This document shows positions 46,887 to 54,714 of a stretch of 57,266 nt of DNA, piece after piece. Every line of letters starts with the position of its first letter. The stretch's first letter is position 1. Position numbers and translations under genes: made by a program. The notes under the pieces were generated by a model, which was not told the DNA's origin, did not search any database, and saw only the letters and a list, made by a program, of their open reading frames with translations. Source of the stretch: Clostridia bacterium. GTDB taxonomy: Bacteria > Bacillota > DSM-12270 > Thermacetogeniales > Thermacetogeniaceae. The stretch covers positions 1 through 57,266 of the forward strand of contig CADDZA010000002.1 in NCBI GenBank assembly GCA_902812435.1, read 5' to 3'.

Positions 46887-47993
46887 TCAACGCCGGGGAA
46901 GATCCGCACAGATATAATAATCTCCATTCAATCTCTTTGCAAGCCCCTTGAGTTCCAGCATCGTCAGAATGCTGCCGATTATCGAAACAGGCATACCTGT
47001 AAGTTCCGCCAGTTGATCTATATGAGCCGGTTCCAAATTTAAATACTTGTAAACCGCGGCCTCCTCTGGCGGTAGTTTTGTTCCCTTTGCCGGGCACTCC
47101 CTTGAGACCGGCGAAGCAAAACTTAAATAAGGGTACTCCGCAATCACATCCTCTGCGCTTTCCACAAGCTTTGCACCCTGTTTTATTAAATTGTTAGTAC
47201 CGCGGCTCCAAGTGCTTGTAACGCTTCCGGGGACAGCAAAGACATCCCTCCCCTGTTCAAGGGCAAAGTTGGCAGTTATCAACGCACCACTCCGCTCACC
47301 CGCCTCCACCACAAGCGTCCCCAGGGAACAACCACTGATGATACGGTTTCTTATAGGAAAGTTCTTCGGCTGGGGACCTGTACCAGGTGGAAATTCACTC
47401 AAGAGGCATCCCTTTTCCGCTATCTTATCATAAAGCTTTTGATTTTCTCGGGGATAGCAAACATCCACACCGCACCCGAAAACGGCCAGGGTGTAACCGT
47501 TCCCGGCTATTGCACCCTCATGGGCAGCAGTATCGATTCCTCTCGCCATTCCACTGACAACACCCCAACCGAGACTTGTTAAATCTTCAGCCAGCTTCTT
47601 CGCCATAACCCTTCCGTAGGGGGTTGCCTTTCGTGCTCCCACTATGGCTATCAAAGGCATTTCATGTCCAGGCAGCCTGCCTCTGCTGTAAATCACCACA
47701 GGAGGATCAGGGATTTCTGCAAGAAGCTTTGGGTAATCCGGGTCTCCCAGTACTGTGACCTTGATGTTGTTTGATATAAGTTCCTGAGCGGTTTTTTCAG
47801 GGATAAGAGAATCCCGGGAAGCAATAATTTTTTCAACAATTTGAGGGGAAAGCAAGGGGATATTCCGGAATTCACGGGGATCCGCCTCGAAGACTGCTTT
47901 CCCCGAACCAAAATACCGGTAAAGATATAGCAGAATGCGCGGTCCCAACTCCATACTTATATGTAGTGTAGCCCAATAATAACAATCTTGCAT
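46887..47993 (-). CDS. dprA: DNA processing protein DprA (Smf)
   Basis: DprA protects incoming single-stranded DNA and loads RecA in natural transformation. About 368 residues from the ATG at 47993, after AAGGGAG. The N-terminal helical domain is followed by the Rossmann-like core with GARKATPYGRVMAKKLAEDL, GWGVVSGMARGIDTAAHEGA and GTLVVEAGERSGALITANFA. A C-terminal winged-helix domain (about residues 305-368) includes TGMPVSIIGSILTMLELKGL. It sits between ku and topA, and comM lies nearby on the other strand. Confidence 0.96.
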   Translation of the reverse strand: MQDCYYWATLHISMELGPRILLYLYRYFGSGKAVFEADPREFRNIPLLSPQIVEKIIASRDSLIPEKTAQELISNNIKVTVLGDPDYPKLLAEIPDPPVVIYSRGRLPGHEMPLIAIVGARKATPYGRVMAKKLAEDLTSLGWGVVSGMARGIDTAAHEGAIAGNGYTLAVFGCGVDVCYPRENQKLYDKIAEKGCLLSEFPPGTGPQPKNFPIRNRIISGCSLGTLVVEAGERSGALITANFALEQGRDVFAVPGSVTSTWSRGTNNLIKQGAKLVESAEDVIAEYPYLSFASPVSRECPAKGTKLPPEEAAVYKYLNLEPAHIDQLAELTGMPVSIIGSILTMLELKGLAKRLNGDYYICADLPRR

Positions 47994-48122
47994 AGAAACT
48001 TCTCCCTTTGCGGTGCTTCCCATTTTATTTCTTTTTTCTTTGTTCTGATTTGATTTGCAGAATCCTCCTTCTGTTATTATTTTTTACCACAATTGGCTCA
48101 GAAACTGGAGGCAAGATTCATT

Positions 48123-48941
48123 TTACAGAGACAACCCACCTCTTTTTTCTCTGCGGCGCCCCCTTTCCCCTTTTTTCTCTTTCGTAGCCTCCAGGCTTGC
48201 TTTAAGGGCTTCAACAAGATCAAGCACCTTTGGTGCGGGAGCGGTTGGAGGAACTGCAATTTCCTGTCCCGCTATCTTTGCATCGATTATCTTCTTGAGG
48301 GAGATGCGATACTCATCCTCGTATTTTTCCGGACGAAAATCTCCTGCCAGGTTTTCAATGAGATTTATAGCCATTTTGATTTCATTCTCGTGGAGTTTAA
48401 CATTTTTCCGGAGTTCAGGGATTTCATCTAAAGATCGTATTTCATCGTGATAATACATTATAGCCATCAGCAAGCAATCATTGTAAACCCGTAAAGCCAC
48501 AAGAGATTCCTTGTTGCGGAGTCTTGCCTTGGCAATGGCGACCCGTTGTGTGTTGCGCATGGCATGGAGCAACAACTGATAGGCTTTCTCCCCGCCTTCA
48601 TTGGGAGCGAGGTAATAAGGCTTTGCGAAATAAATCGGGTCTATTTCTACCAATTTAACAAAATCCAAGATTTCAATGCTGTGCAGGTTTTCACCCGGGG
48701 TGGTCAGGAGTTCCTCCTCGACGATTATAAACCTACCCTTTACATACTCATAGGCCCTTTCAATGTCATCCTGTGAGACAACCGTCTCACAGTTGGGACA
48801 CTTTCTCTCGTAAACCAGTGGCGTATGACACTTCTTATGCAGGAAACGGAATTTGTAGTCATGCTCCTCCACGGCGGAGTAAAGCCTGATAGGTATGTTT
48901 ACCAAACCGAAACTGATTGTCCCCCGCCAAAGGGGCCGCAT
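48123..48941 (-). CDS. ku: DNA end-binding protein Ku (bacterial NHEJ)
   Basis: Bacterial Ku binds broken DNA ends and recruits LigD in non-homologous end joining. About 272 residues from the ATG at 48941, six bases after GGGGGG. The Ku beta-barrel begins MRPLWRGTISFGLVNIPIRL and contains VYERKCPNCETVVSQDDIER, FAKPYYLAPNEGGEKAYQLL and ALRVYNDCLLMAIMYYHDEI. The C-terminus is basic and low complexity. No ligD is in this window, so its partner must be elsewhere. Ku is not part of the Bacillus order here and looks like an insertion in the dprA-rnhB block. Confidence 0.95.
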   Translation of the reverse strand: MRPLWRGTISFGLVNIPIRLYSAVEEHDYKFRFLHKKCHTPLVYERKCPNCETVVSQDDIERAYEYVKGRFIIVEEELLTTPGENLHSIEILDFVKLVEIDPIYFAKPYYLAPNEGGEKAYQLLLHAMRNTQRVAIAKARLRNKESLVALRVYNDCLLMAIMYYHDEIRSLDEIPELRKNVKLHENEIKMAINLIENLAGDFRPEKYEDEYRISLKKIIDAKIAGQEIAVPPTAPAPKVLDLVEALKASLEATKEKKGERGRRREKRGGLSL

Positions 48942-48947
48942 TAACAT

Positions 48948-49392
48948 CCCCCCTTCATTTTCTGTTAGCCTTAGTCTGCCCTGAAAATGTTCAGGTCTAT
49001 CCTTGCGCTTGCTCCCGGACTCCGGTTTAACTCGCCCTAAGACTTGTCGCAGACGGCAGCCGACCGGCTCCTATGACGCCATCCATGGCGCATAGTCGCC
49101 TAGCTCAACCTCCTGTTTCGCTTCGGCTGCAGTTAGCTGCTCCTTCGTCAAGGGCGAGTAACAACCTCCGTAGGTCGCTGCGCCTGCAAGGATAAACCAC
49201 TATTTTCATTCTTTTGATGGTGCCGCTTGGGCGGCATGAGCGTCTGCCACGGATCAACAGGATAATACAATCAATCAAGTAATCGAAGACACCCACAACT
49301 TATGCACTCTTATTGAAGCGCTAAAAGCAGGAACAGCATTTTTAATAAAGAATAGATATTAGGTAAGAAGACAGTAAGAGAGGGAATAGACA
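48948..49392. other. Divergent ku-comM intergenic region with a nested imperfect palindrome
   Basis: A 445-base gap between divergent genes with no convincing open frame. It holds a hairpin CCTGAA-AATG-TTCAGG (48980-48995), then a nested set of inverted repeats: ACTCGCCCT (49030-49038) with AGGGCGAGT (49151-49159), GCAGCCGA (49056-49063) with TCGGCTGC (49123-49130), and at the apex CTATG-A-CGCCAT with ATGGCG-CATAG (49071-49095). A further hairpin TGCCGC-TTGG-GCGGCA lies at 49221-49236. The layout fits a structured RNA, a palindromic repeat element, or a regulatory site. See findings. Confidence 0.6.
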
Positions 49393-50949
49393 TTGTTGGG
49401 AATTATCAACAGTTGTTGCTGTTTGGGAATGGACACCAATTTAGTAAGGGTCGAAGTGGATGTTTCACCCGGGCTCCCTTCTTTTACAATCGTAGGTCTC
49501 CCGGATCCTGCCGTTCGCGAGTCAACCGAGAGGGTACGGGGCGCAATTAGAAACGCCGGTTTTGAATTCCCTCTCAAAAGAATCACGGTCAATTTGGCTC
49601 CGGCTGATCTGAGAAAAGAGGGTTCCCTTTTTGACCTCCCGATAGCGGTGGGAATTCTTGCTGCTACAGAGCAGGTTTCACGGGAAAAAGTCGCCCAATA
49701 CATTTTTGTCGGCGAGTTATCCCTTGATGGGACTGTTTGTCCGGTACCGGGCATTCTTCTGATGGCAGGTAACATAGTGAGGGAAAGTGCCGGTTCAACC
49801 CTTATCGTACCTCTCAGCAACCTGGAAGAGGCTTCTTTGGTACAGAATATTTCAGTTCTCGGAGGAAGTAATTTAGGTGAGATCATTAGCTTTTTAAGAG
49901 GTGAAGGTTCCCTCCATGAAGGAATTTCGGATTTTGCTGTAGAAAAAATGAATACATTAGCTAAGACAGTATCCAATGGATATCCCGATTTCGCGGACGT
50001 GAAGGGGCAAGAAAAGGTGAAGCGCGCCCTTGAAATCGCAGCGGCGGGAGGTCACAATGTGCTGTTAATCGGCCCCCCAGGAACCGGAAAAACGCTGCTG
50101 GCAAGGCGGCTTCCATCCATCATGCCTCCCTTGACATGGGAAGAGGCTCTGGAGGTAACGAAAATCTATAGCGTTGCGGGTCTGCTACCAAAAGACAGCC
50201 CCTTAATAACGACACGACCTTTTCGTGCACCCCATCATACCGCCTCTGTAGCGAGTATTATTGGAGGGGGGAGAATACCCCATCCCGGTGAGGTCAGCTT
50301 TGCATCCCACGGCATTCTTTTTCTGGACGAATTACCGGAATTCAACCGGGATGTACTTGAAGCGCTGCGTCAGCCTCTTGAAGAGAAAGTTGTTACAGTA
50401 TCCCGGGCTGCTGGTTCCTTTACCTATCCCGCCAACTTTACATTTGTGGGAGCGATGAACCCCTGTCCGTGCGGGTATTTAGGCGATCCCAAAAGAGAAT
50501 GTACCTGTACGCCTCACCAGGCCCAGCGCTACCGCAACCGTATCTCCGGCCCTATTCTCGACCGCATTGACCTGCATGTGGAAGTGCCCCGAATGGAATT
50601 GAAGGAACTTGCACAAAGCAAACAAGGGGAGCCCTCTTCAGAAATAAGAAAAAGGGTGATAAAAGCCAGGGAGATACAGCGGGAACGCTATCAAGATGAG
50701 GGGATTACTCAAAACTCGGATATGCATAACAAGCAGATAAAAAAATATTGTAAATTGAACAAGGAATCTCAAGACCTGTTATATAATGTTTTTCATAAAT
50801 TAAATCTCAGCATGAGAGCCTTTGACCGCATCCTGAAAGTAGCGAGAACAATTGCCGACCTGGATGCATCAGAGCAGATCAAGTCTATACATCTCGCGGA
50901 AGCCGTCCAGTACCGGCTTTTCGATCGCCCGCTTGATACCGGAGCTTAA
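49393..50949 (+). CDS. comM: ComM/YifB-family Mg-chelatase-like AAA+ ATPase
   Basis: ComM is a hexameric helicase that promotes branch migration during integration of transforming DNA. 518 residues starting at a TTG (49393 or 49396) after AGAGGG. The N-terminal Lon-S5-like domain contains VEVDVSPGLPSFTIVGLPDP and KRITVNLAPADLRKEGSLFD. The AAA+ core has Walker A GPPGTGKTLLARRLP near residue 226, HHTASVASIIGGGRIPHPGE and Walker B GILFLDELPEFNRDV. A zinc-binding loop CPCGYLGDPKRECTC and the C-terminal Mg-chelatase domain follow. It is the first gene transcribed on the plus strand. Confidence 0.95.
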   Translation: MLGIINSCCCLGMDTNLVRVEVDVSPGLPSFTIVGLPDPAVRESTERVRGAIRNAGFEFPLKRITVNLAPADLRKEGSLFDLPIAVGILAATEQVSREKVAQYIFVGELSLDGTVCPVPGILLMAGNIVRESAGSTLIVPLSNLEEASLVQNISVLGGSNLGEIISFLRGEGSLHEGISDFAVEKMNTLAKTVSNGYPDFADVKGQEKVKRALEIAAAGGHNVLLIGPPGTGKTLLARRLPSIMPPLTWEEALEVTKIYSVAGLLPKDSPLITTRPFRAPHHTASVASIIGGGRIPHPGEVSFASHGILFLDELPEFNRDVLEALRQPLEEKVVTVSRAAGSFTYPANFTFVGAMNPCPCGYLGDPKRECTCTPHQAQRYRNRISGPILDRIDLHVEVPRMELKELAQSKQGEPSSEIRKRVIKAREIQRERYQDEGITQNSDMHNKQIKKYCKLNKESQDLLYNVFHKLNLSMRAFDRILKVARTIADLDASEQIKSIHLAEAVQYRLFDRPLDTGA

Positions 50950-50978
50950 CCTAAATTGATTTGGAAGGAGGTAGCAAA

Positions 50979-51458
50979 GTGATTCCAGTTCAGGTGAAGG
51001 AGATTGCCTTTGATCTTACATTAAGTCCTGTTGTCCTGTTATTGGATGAAACCAAAAAGCGTGTCCTTCCTATCTGGGTAGGGCCCTTTGAGGCTCAGGC
51101 AATTGCAATGGCCTTACACGGTACTCCTGCACCTCGCCCGATGACCCATGATCTTATGAAATCGGTTTGTGAACACCTTGGTGTATCAGTACGACGGGTG
51201 ATCATCAATGATGTCCGAGAAAGTACTTACTATGCGGAAATATATTTACAAACCACAACCGGCGAAGTCATTGTTGATTCCCGTCCGAGTGATGCCATTG
51301 CCATCGCCTTGCGAACAGGAGCAAAGATGTTTATTTCCGAGAAGGTTGCAGACTACACCCTTGCAGTGGATGAACTGATAGATGAAGAGCAACAAGAAGA
51401 ATTAAGACACATCCTGGGCCTGGCAAGTCCTGATGAATACAAAAAATCGTTGCATTAA
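50979..51458 (+). CDS. Bifunctional nuclease domain protein (DUF151)
   Basis: About 159 residues from the GTG at 50979, seven bases after GGAGG. The BFN domain pattern is clear: SPVVLLLDETKKRVLPIWVG, EAQAIAMALHGTPAPRPMTH, DLMKSVCEHLGVSVRRVIIN and VIVDSRPSDAIAIALRTGAK. Members of this family have been reported as DNase/RNase in plants, and bacterial forms occur in Thermotoga and Clostridia. The cellular role is unknown. It follows comM with a 29-base gap and shares its transcript, ending at the terminator after it. Confidence 0.88.
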   Translation: MIPVQVKEIAFDLTLSPVVLLLDETKKRVLPIWVGPFEAQAIAMALHGTPAPRPMTHDLMKSVCEHLGVSVRRVIINDVRESTYYAEIYLQTTTGEVIVDSRPSDAIAIALRTGAKMFISEKVADYTLAVDELIDEEQQEELRHILGLASPDEYKKSLH

Positions 51459-51464
51459 GTATTG

Positions 51465-51495
51465 AAGGGGATCTCCTAGGAGAATCCCCTTTCTT
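51465..51495 (+). terminator. Rho-independent terminator after the DUF151 gene
   Basis: AAGGGGAT and ATCCCCTT form the outer stem, with the palindrome CTCCTAGGAG inside, followed by TTCTT. It lies seven bases after the stop codon at 51456-51458 and ends the comM transcript. Confidence 0.85.
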
Positions 51496-51531
51496 GCAAT
51501 GTGAAAGAATTATCTTATAACTCCTGGTTAT

Positions 51532-51834
51532 TTAACGGCTGATGCGGTAGCTCCAGTTCAGGCCGTTATTATTATCCCAGTTATTGGCGCTGTCTTTAAA
51601 GCAGAAGTTGAACTGGCCTTCACGGGTGATTTCTACCGTTTGTTCCCACTCGTTTCCGATTTTTTTCATCGGGTAATCGTAGATGTTCTGCCACGGTCCT
51701 TGACCGTAACCGGTATGAAGCCACACCTGGTCGGCGCCTGCTCCTGCCAAGAGTCCGTGGTAACTGATCTTCACCTTGTCTCCGACACGGCTCGGAGTTG
51801 GTGAAATAGAAAAAGCCGGATGTAAATTGTACAT
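51532..51834 (-). CDS. Stand-alone carbohydrate-binding module protein (CBM25-like)
   Basis: 100 residues with a good ribosome site (AAGGAGGGG). The pattern VKISYHGLLAGAGADQVWLH, then WEQTVEITREGQFNFCFKDS and NWDNNNGLNWSYRI, matches starch-binding modules of family 25. There is no signal peptide and no catalytic domain, so the protein is probably cytoplasmic and may bind glycogen-like or other alpha-glucan polymers. It is the last gene of the small LarA-like/DUF3786/CBM group on the minus strand. The family call is by eye. Confidence 0.72.
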   Translation of the reverse strand: MYNLHPAFSISPTPSRVGDKVKISYHGLLAGAGADQVWLHTGYGQGPWQNIYDYPMKKIGNEWEQTVEITREGQFNFCFKDSANNWDNNNGLNWSYRISR

Positions 51835-51896
51835 TTTGAAAACCCCTCCTTGATCTTTTAGCTATAGTATTGAAAAAGAAAAGGGGTTTTATTCTT

Positions 51897-52574
51897 TTAC
51901 CTAACTGCCTTACACAAGCGCCTGGTCACATTGGCTCCCAAAACGTACAAAGCGGCCGTTGAAAGATAGTTCGGGGCGACAGAATCAAAAACCATGTTAG
52001 CCTTTGCTGAAAACTCCTCATTCCCAACCCATAAAAAAATCGCCACTGTGATATGAGGAAAAACCGGAATAACAACGCCCACATCGCCGATTTTCAGTTC
52101 AGTGGCTCCAAGAGTTTGCGCCACGTCGAGGAGTTTGCCCGGCTGCCCCCCGAATATTTCGGCAAGGGGTTGTACTGCCTCGACCTTAAAAGGGGCGTCA
52201 TGTAGCATTCCGTTAGGAAGTTCCGAAAAGGAAACCCACTTTCCGCTCAACGGTTGCCCGGTTGCCTGGCTGAGGTATTGTAACACGAGTGCTTTCTCGT
52301 CTATAGTGAGAGGTGTGGATTGACCTGCTTCAAGAAAATCCCCGTCGGGAAAAGATATCTGATAGATTTCATTCAAGTACGTGATGCTGATCATTTTCTC
52401 ATCCGGATGGTACCTGCCGCCGCTCAATTCCGCCATTTGCTCCGGTGAACGACTTGTGAATTCTTTCTTGGCCTCAAGCAGGACATCAAGATACAAAACC
52501 CGGTTACCTCCTATCACACGTGTAGCGTCGGTATATGTCATGCTGAGGAGTTCCGTCAGGTGCAGTACCTGCAC
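51897..52574 (-). CDS. DUF3786-type protein of anaerobes, N-terminus probably frameshifted
   Basis: The open frame from a GTG at 52574 gives 225 residues. The C-terminal half has the pattern I associate with DUF3786: KWVSFSELPNGML, then IGDVGVVIPVFPHITVAIFL and WVGNEEFSAKANMVFD, ending with a leucine/alanine helix. The GTG has no ribosome site. In frame upstream are residues SYNLAVNNSK that resemble the usual family start but no start codon. An ATG at 52611 with AAGGAG nine bases away begins one base out of frame. Function of the family is unknown; it occurs mainly in anaerobes, sometimes with iron-sulfur domains. Confidence 0.7.
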   Translation of the reverse strand: MQVLHLTELLSMTYTDATRVIGGNRVLYLDVLLEAKKEFTSRSPEQMAELSGGRYHPDEKMISITYLNEIYQISFPDGDFLEAGQSTPLTIDEKALVLQYLSQATGQPLSGKWVSFSELPNGMLHDAPFKVEAVQPLAEIFGGQPGKLLDVAQTLGATELKIGDVGVVIPVFPHITVAIFLWVGNEEFSAKANMVFDSVAPNYLSTAALYVLGANVTRRLCKAVR

Positions 52575-52641
52575 TTTGGAGTTATTTACGGCAAGGTTGT
52601 AACTCGAGCATGGTAGAAAGCTCCTTGGCTAAAGTGCCCCC

Positions 52642-53886
52642 TCAAATCTCCAGTTCACCGTTGATAAAAGCCATAGTTCGTCCTTCTCCGTTTATTGTCA
52701 GATAAGGAACCTGTCTTGCTTCCGCTAATAGGGCCGATGAAAAGGCAATCTCGTTCAGTTCCAGTGTGTTTTTAATCACAACAATCCTTACATCTTCAGG
52801 GCTCCAGACTCCCAGGCTATCGAGTGCCTTTTTAATGGTAATTTCTTCGGTGGGGAAATGCATGGGTATCATGGCGCGCTGGGTAAAGGTGGTGGTCAGG
52901 ACATTCAGATATGTGGCTTCCCAATCAACCTTTGCCAGGAGCCTGTCGGTAGTAAAGTCTGCCAGTCCTATGCCGGCAGCATTCCCCTCCGATCCATCCG
53001 CCAGGTCGAGCACGGCGATCCGCTTGATCCTGGGTTGATCAGGCTCTTCCTCCCCCTGGATGCGCAGCCTACCGATGACGTTGGTATCCATTCCGGTTCC
53101 GCTGAAGCATTTGCCCATTTCCCTGACAACCAGCAGGTCTATGTCCTGAAAAGGAAGATGCGGCATCAGCGAACGGGCTTTCTCGAGAAGATCCTTTTCC
53201 TTTTCATAAAACTCCTGGGGTTCCAATCCCTCGATCAGAGCGGTCTTATCGCATGCATTCTCTATAATGGCAATGCCATATAGAACAGGCAGTTTTCTAA
53301 TGATATGGTCGGCTACCAGGGGAATATTATTGCGCAGGCCGGAAGGCCCGAATTTATGCAGAGTGTCAGCACCCTGAGGATTCCCCAGGCCGACTGCGAG
53401 CATTTTCATAAGTCCGCTTTCAATGGGCCCATGAAAGGAAGTGTGTGGTTTGACCCGGTTGATTACGATAATGCCGTTGCAGTCTAGAGCAACGCGGTTG
53501 CAATAAACCGGGATTTCAGGAGCAACATGACCAATAATAACCGCTTCACCACTGGCTTTTATGGGAACGCCCATAGTCTCCTCGGTTATTCCCAGCCCGG
53601 CAAGAACCTTTCGCTGTCCTTCCGCCGTTCCTCCACCGTGTGAGCCCATTGCGGGTATGATAAAAGGACGATACCCCTTTTCTTTTAACATGCTGATAAC
53701 AGTCCCCAGAACCGGAACTATGTCAGAAATGCCACGGCTCCCTACTGCAACCGCAATGCTGGCGCCACTTTGCATCCGGTTCCAGAAAGCAGCCTTGCTA
53801 AAAACCTTACATACCCGCGCACGGACATCCTGAACGACAGGTCCGGAAAATTCCAATAACCCTCGGTACATCAAAGGCAATTCCAT
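52642..53886 (-). CDS. LarA-like (DUF2088) nickel-pincer isomerase superfamily protein
   Basis: 414 residues. The N-terminal domain has SIAVAVGSRGISDIVPVLGT and FIIPAMGSHGGGTAEGQRKV, the latter with a histidine in the position expected for LarA-type racemases. The middle contains NRVKPHTSFHGPIESGLMKM, with histidines and a lysine that could attach the nickel-pincer cofactor. LarA itself racemises lactate; other members act on other 2-hydroxy acids or sugars, so the substrate is unknown here. No larB, larC or larE is nearby. An extended -10 promoter lies about 75 bases upstream. It begins the small accessory group with DUF3786 and the CBM protein. Confidence 0.78.
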   Translation of the reverse strand: MELPLMYRGLLEFSGPVVQDVRARVCKVFSKAAFWNRMQSGASIAVAVGSRGISDIVPVLGTVISMLKEKGYRPFIIPAMGSHGGGTAEGQRKVLAGLGITEETMGVPIKASGEAVIIGHVAPEIPVYCNRVALDCNGIIVINRVKPHTSFHGPIESGLMKMLAVGLGNPQGADTLHKFGPSGLRNNIPLVADHIIRKLPVLYGIAIIENACDKTALIEGLEPQEFYEKEKDLLEKARSLMPHLPFQDIDLLVVREMGKCFSGTGMDTNVIGRLRIQGEEEPDQPRIKRIAVLDLADGSEGNAAGIGLADFTTDRLLAKVDWEATYLNVLTTTFTQRAMIPMHFPTEEITIKKALDSLGVWSPEDVRIVVIKNTLELNEIAFSSALLAEARQVPYLTINGEGRTMAFINGELEI

Positions 53887-53955
53887 TAAAATCCCTACCT
53901 TACCTATATAAAACCGTGCCCTTGTCTTAAAGCACGAGCAACTTGCTCTTATTCC

Positions 53956-53964
53956 ATATTAGCA
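53956..53964 (-). promoter_or_regulatory. Extended -10 promoter for the LarA-like gene
   Basis: TGCTAATAT on the minus strand is an extended -10 box, with TTTTTC 18 bases upstream of TAATAT as a poor -35. The leader then contains two short inverted repeats, GAGCAA with TTGCTC and GTGC with GCAC. No known riboswitch was recognised. Confidence 0.5.
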
Positions 53965-54038
53965 TAAGCAAACCAATTAGAAAAAGAAATAAAAAGAAAC
54001 AATCTCCTTGCTTGTATACAACTATTCACGAGAGTGGA

Positions 54039-54398
54039 TCAAAAAACACCTTTTAAATGCTCAATGTTAAAATCACCTGTTTTCAAACACAATACAGCGA
54101 TCACGTCAAAACGGATAGGCTTCTCTTCCAATCCTCTGGAAAGCAAAAAGTTTTGAGCAAGCCGCCTAATCTTTGCCCGCTTTGACCAGCCGACTGCCTC
54201 CTGTGGTAACCCAAAAAGGTAACTGCTCCTCGTTTTCACTTCTATAAAAACTACAGTATTGCCATCCTCGACGATCAGATCTATTTCCCCGAAACGACAT
54301 CGGTAATTTTTCTCGAGCAGGCGATATCCTTGTTCCAACAGGTAAGATAGCGCCATCTCTTCACCCGCTGTACCAAGGCGTCTGCGATAGAGACTCAT
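54039..54398 (-). CDS. YraN/UPF0102 family nuclease-like protein
   Basis: 119 residues with the family's PD-(D/E)XK-like core: YRLLEKNYRCRFGEIDLIVE, then VVFIEVKTRSSYLFGLPQEA. The aspartate and the E-x-K pair of a Mg-dependent nuclease site are visible. YraN commonly neighbours rnhB in bacteria. Biochemical function is not established. The ATG overlaps the end of a 34-codon frame whose reality is doubtful. Confidence 0.93.
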   Translation of the reverse strand: MSLYRRRLGTAGEEMALSYLLEQGYRLLEKNYRCRFGEIDLIVEDGNTVVFIEVKTRSSYLFGLPQEAVGWSKRAKIRRLAQNFLLSRGLEEKPIRFDVIAVLCLKTGDFNIEHLKGVF

Positions 54399-54498
54399 GA
54401 TACCTTATCCTTTCCTTGAGAACTGGTGCTTCCCGTTGACAGCCGGTTTAGATTTATTACTCTTGTGATGAAGAATGTGGGATTTTCCATGAGATCCA

Positions 54499-54714
54499 TT
54501 ACCCCTCTCCCTGATACCGCTCATGGTGTTCATACGATATTAAGGCAGTATTTATGCCGATTTCAGGTTCTTGACAGAGGAGGTGGAAGCCATGTAGGAT
54601 GTTTGCTGACAATTTCGAGCTCCTTTTTACTTTATATAAACATTCTCGGCGAGTTTCATCCCCGGTTTTTCGTAAACAATAGAAATTCGCACAGGGGTTC
54701 CAGGCTTCCTTCAC
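54499..54714 (-). pseudogene. Possible remnant of an HD-GYP phosphodiesterase
   Basis: A 71-codon frame directly after the YlqH-like gene. Its last third, ILHGFHLLCQEPEIGINTAL followed by ISYEHHERYQGEG (about 54502-54603), resembles the second half of an HD-GYP domain, where the pattern is H-x2-xG-x2-LL ... A-x-x-x-x-HHER-x-x-G-x-GYP. The frame then stops where YP is expected. The front part shows no HD motif. No intact HD-GYP gene is in the window. The gap from 54399 to 54498 holds only short frames. A chance match or a small real gene cannot be excluded. Confidence 0.4.

Noticed and set aside
49105-49296. A 63-codon minus-strand frame in the ku-comM gap
   Set aside because: No ribosome site, no family resemblance, and it runs through the inverted repeats; the palindrome explains the sequence better.
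53887-54038. T-box or other tRNA-sensing leader upstream of the LarA-like gene
   Set aside because: Two short hairpins are present but no T-box consensus or terminator/antiterminator pair could be found.
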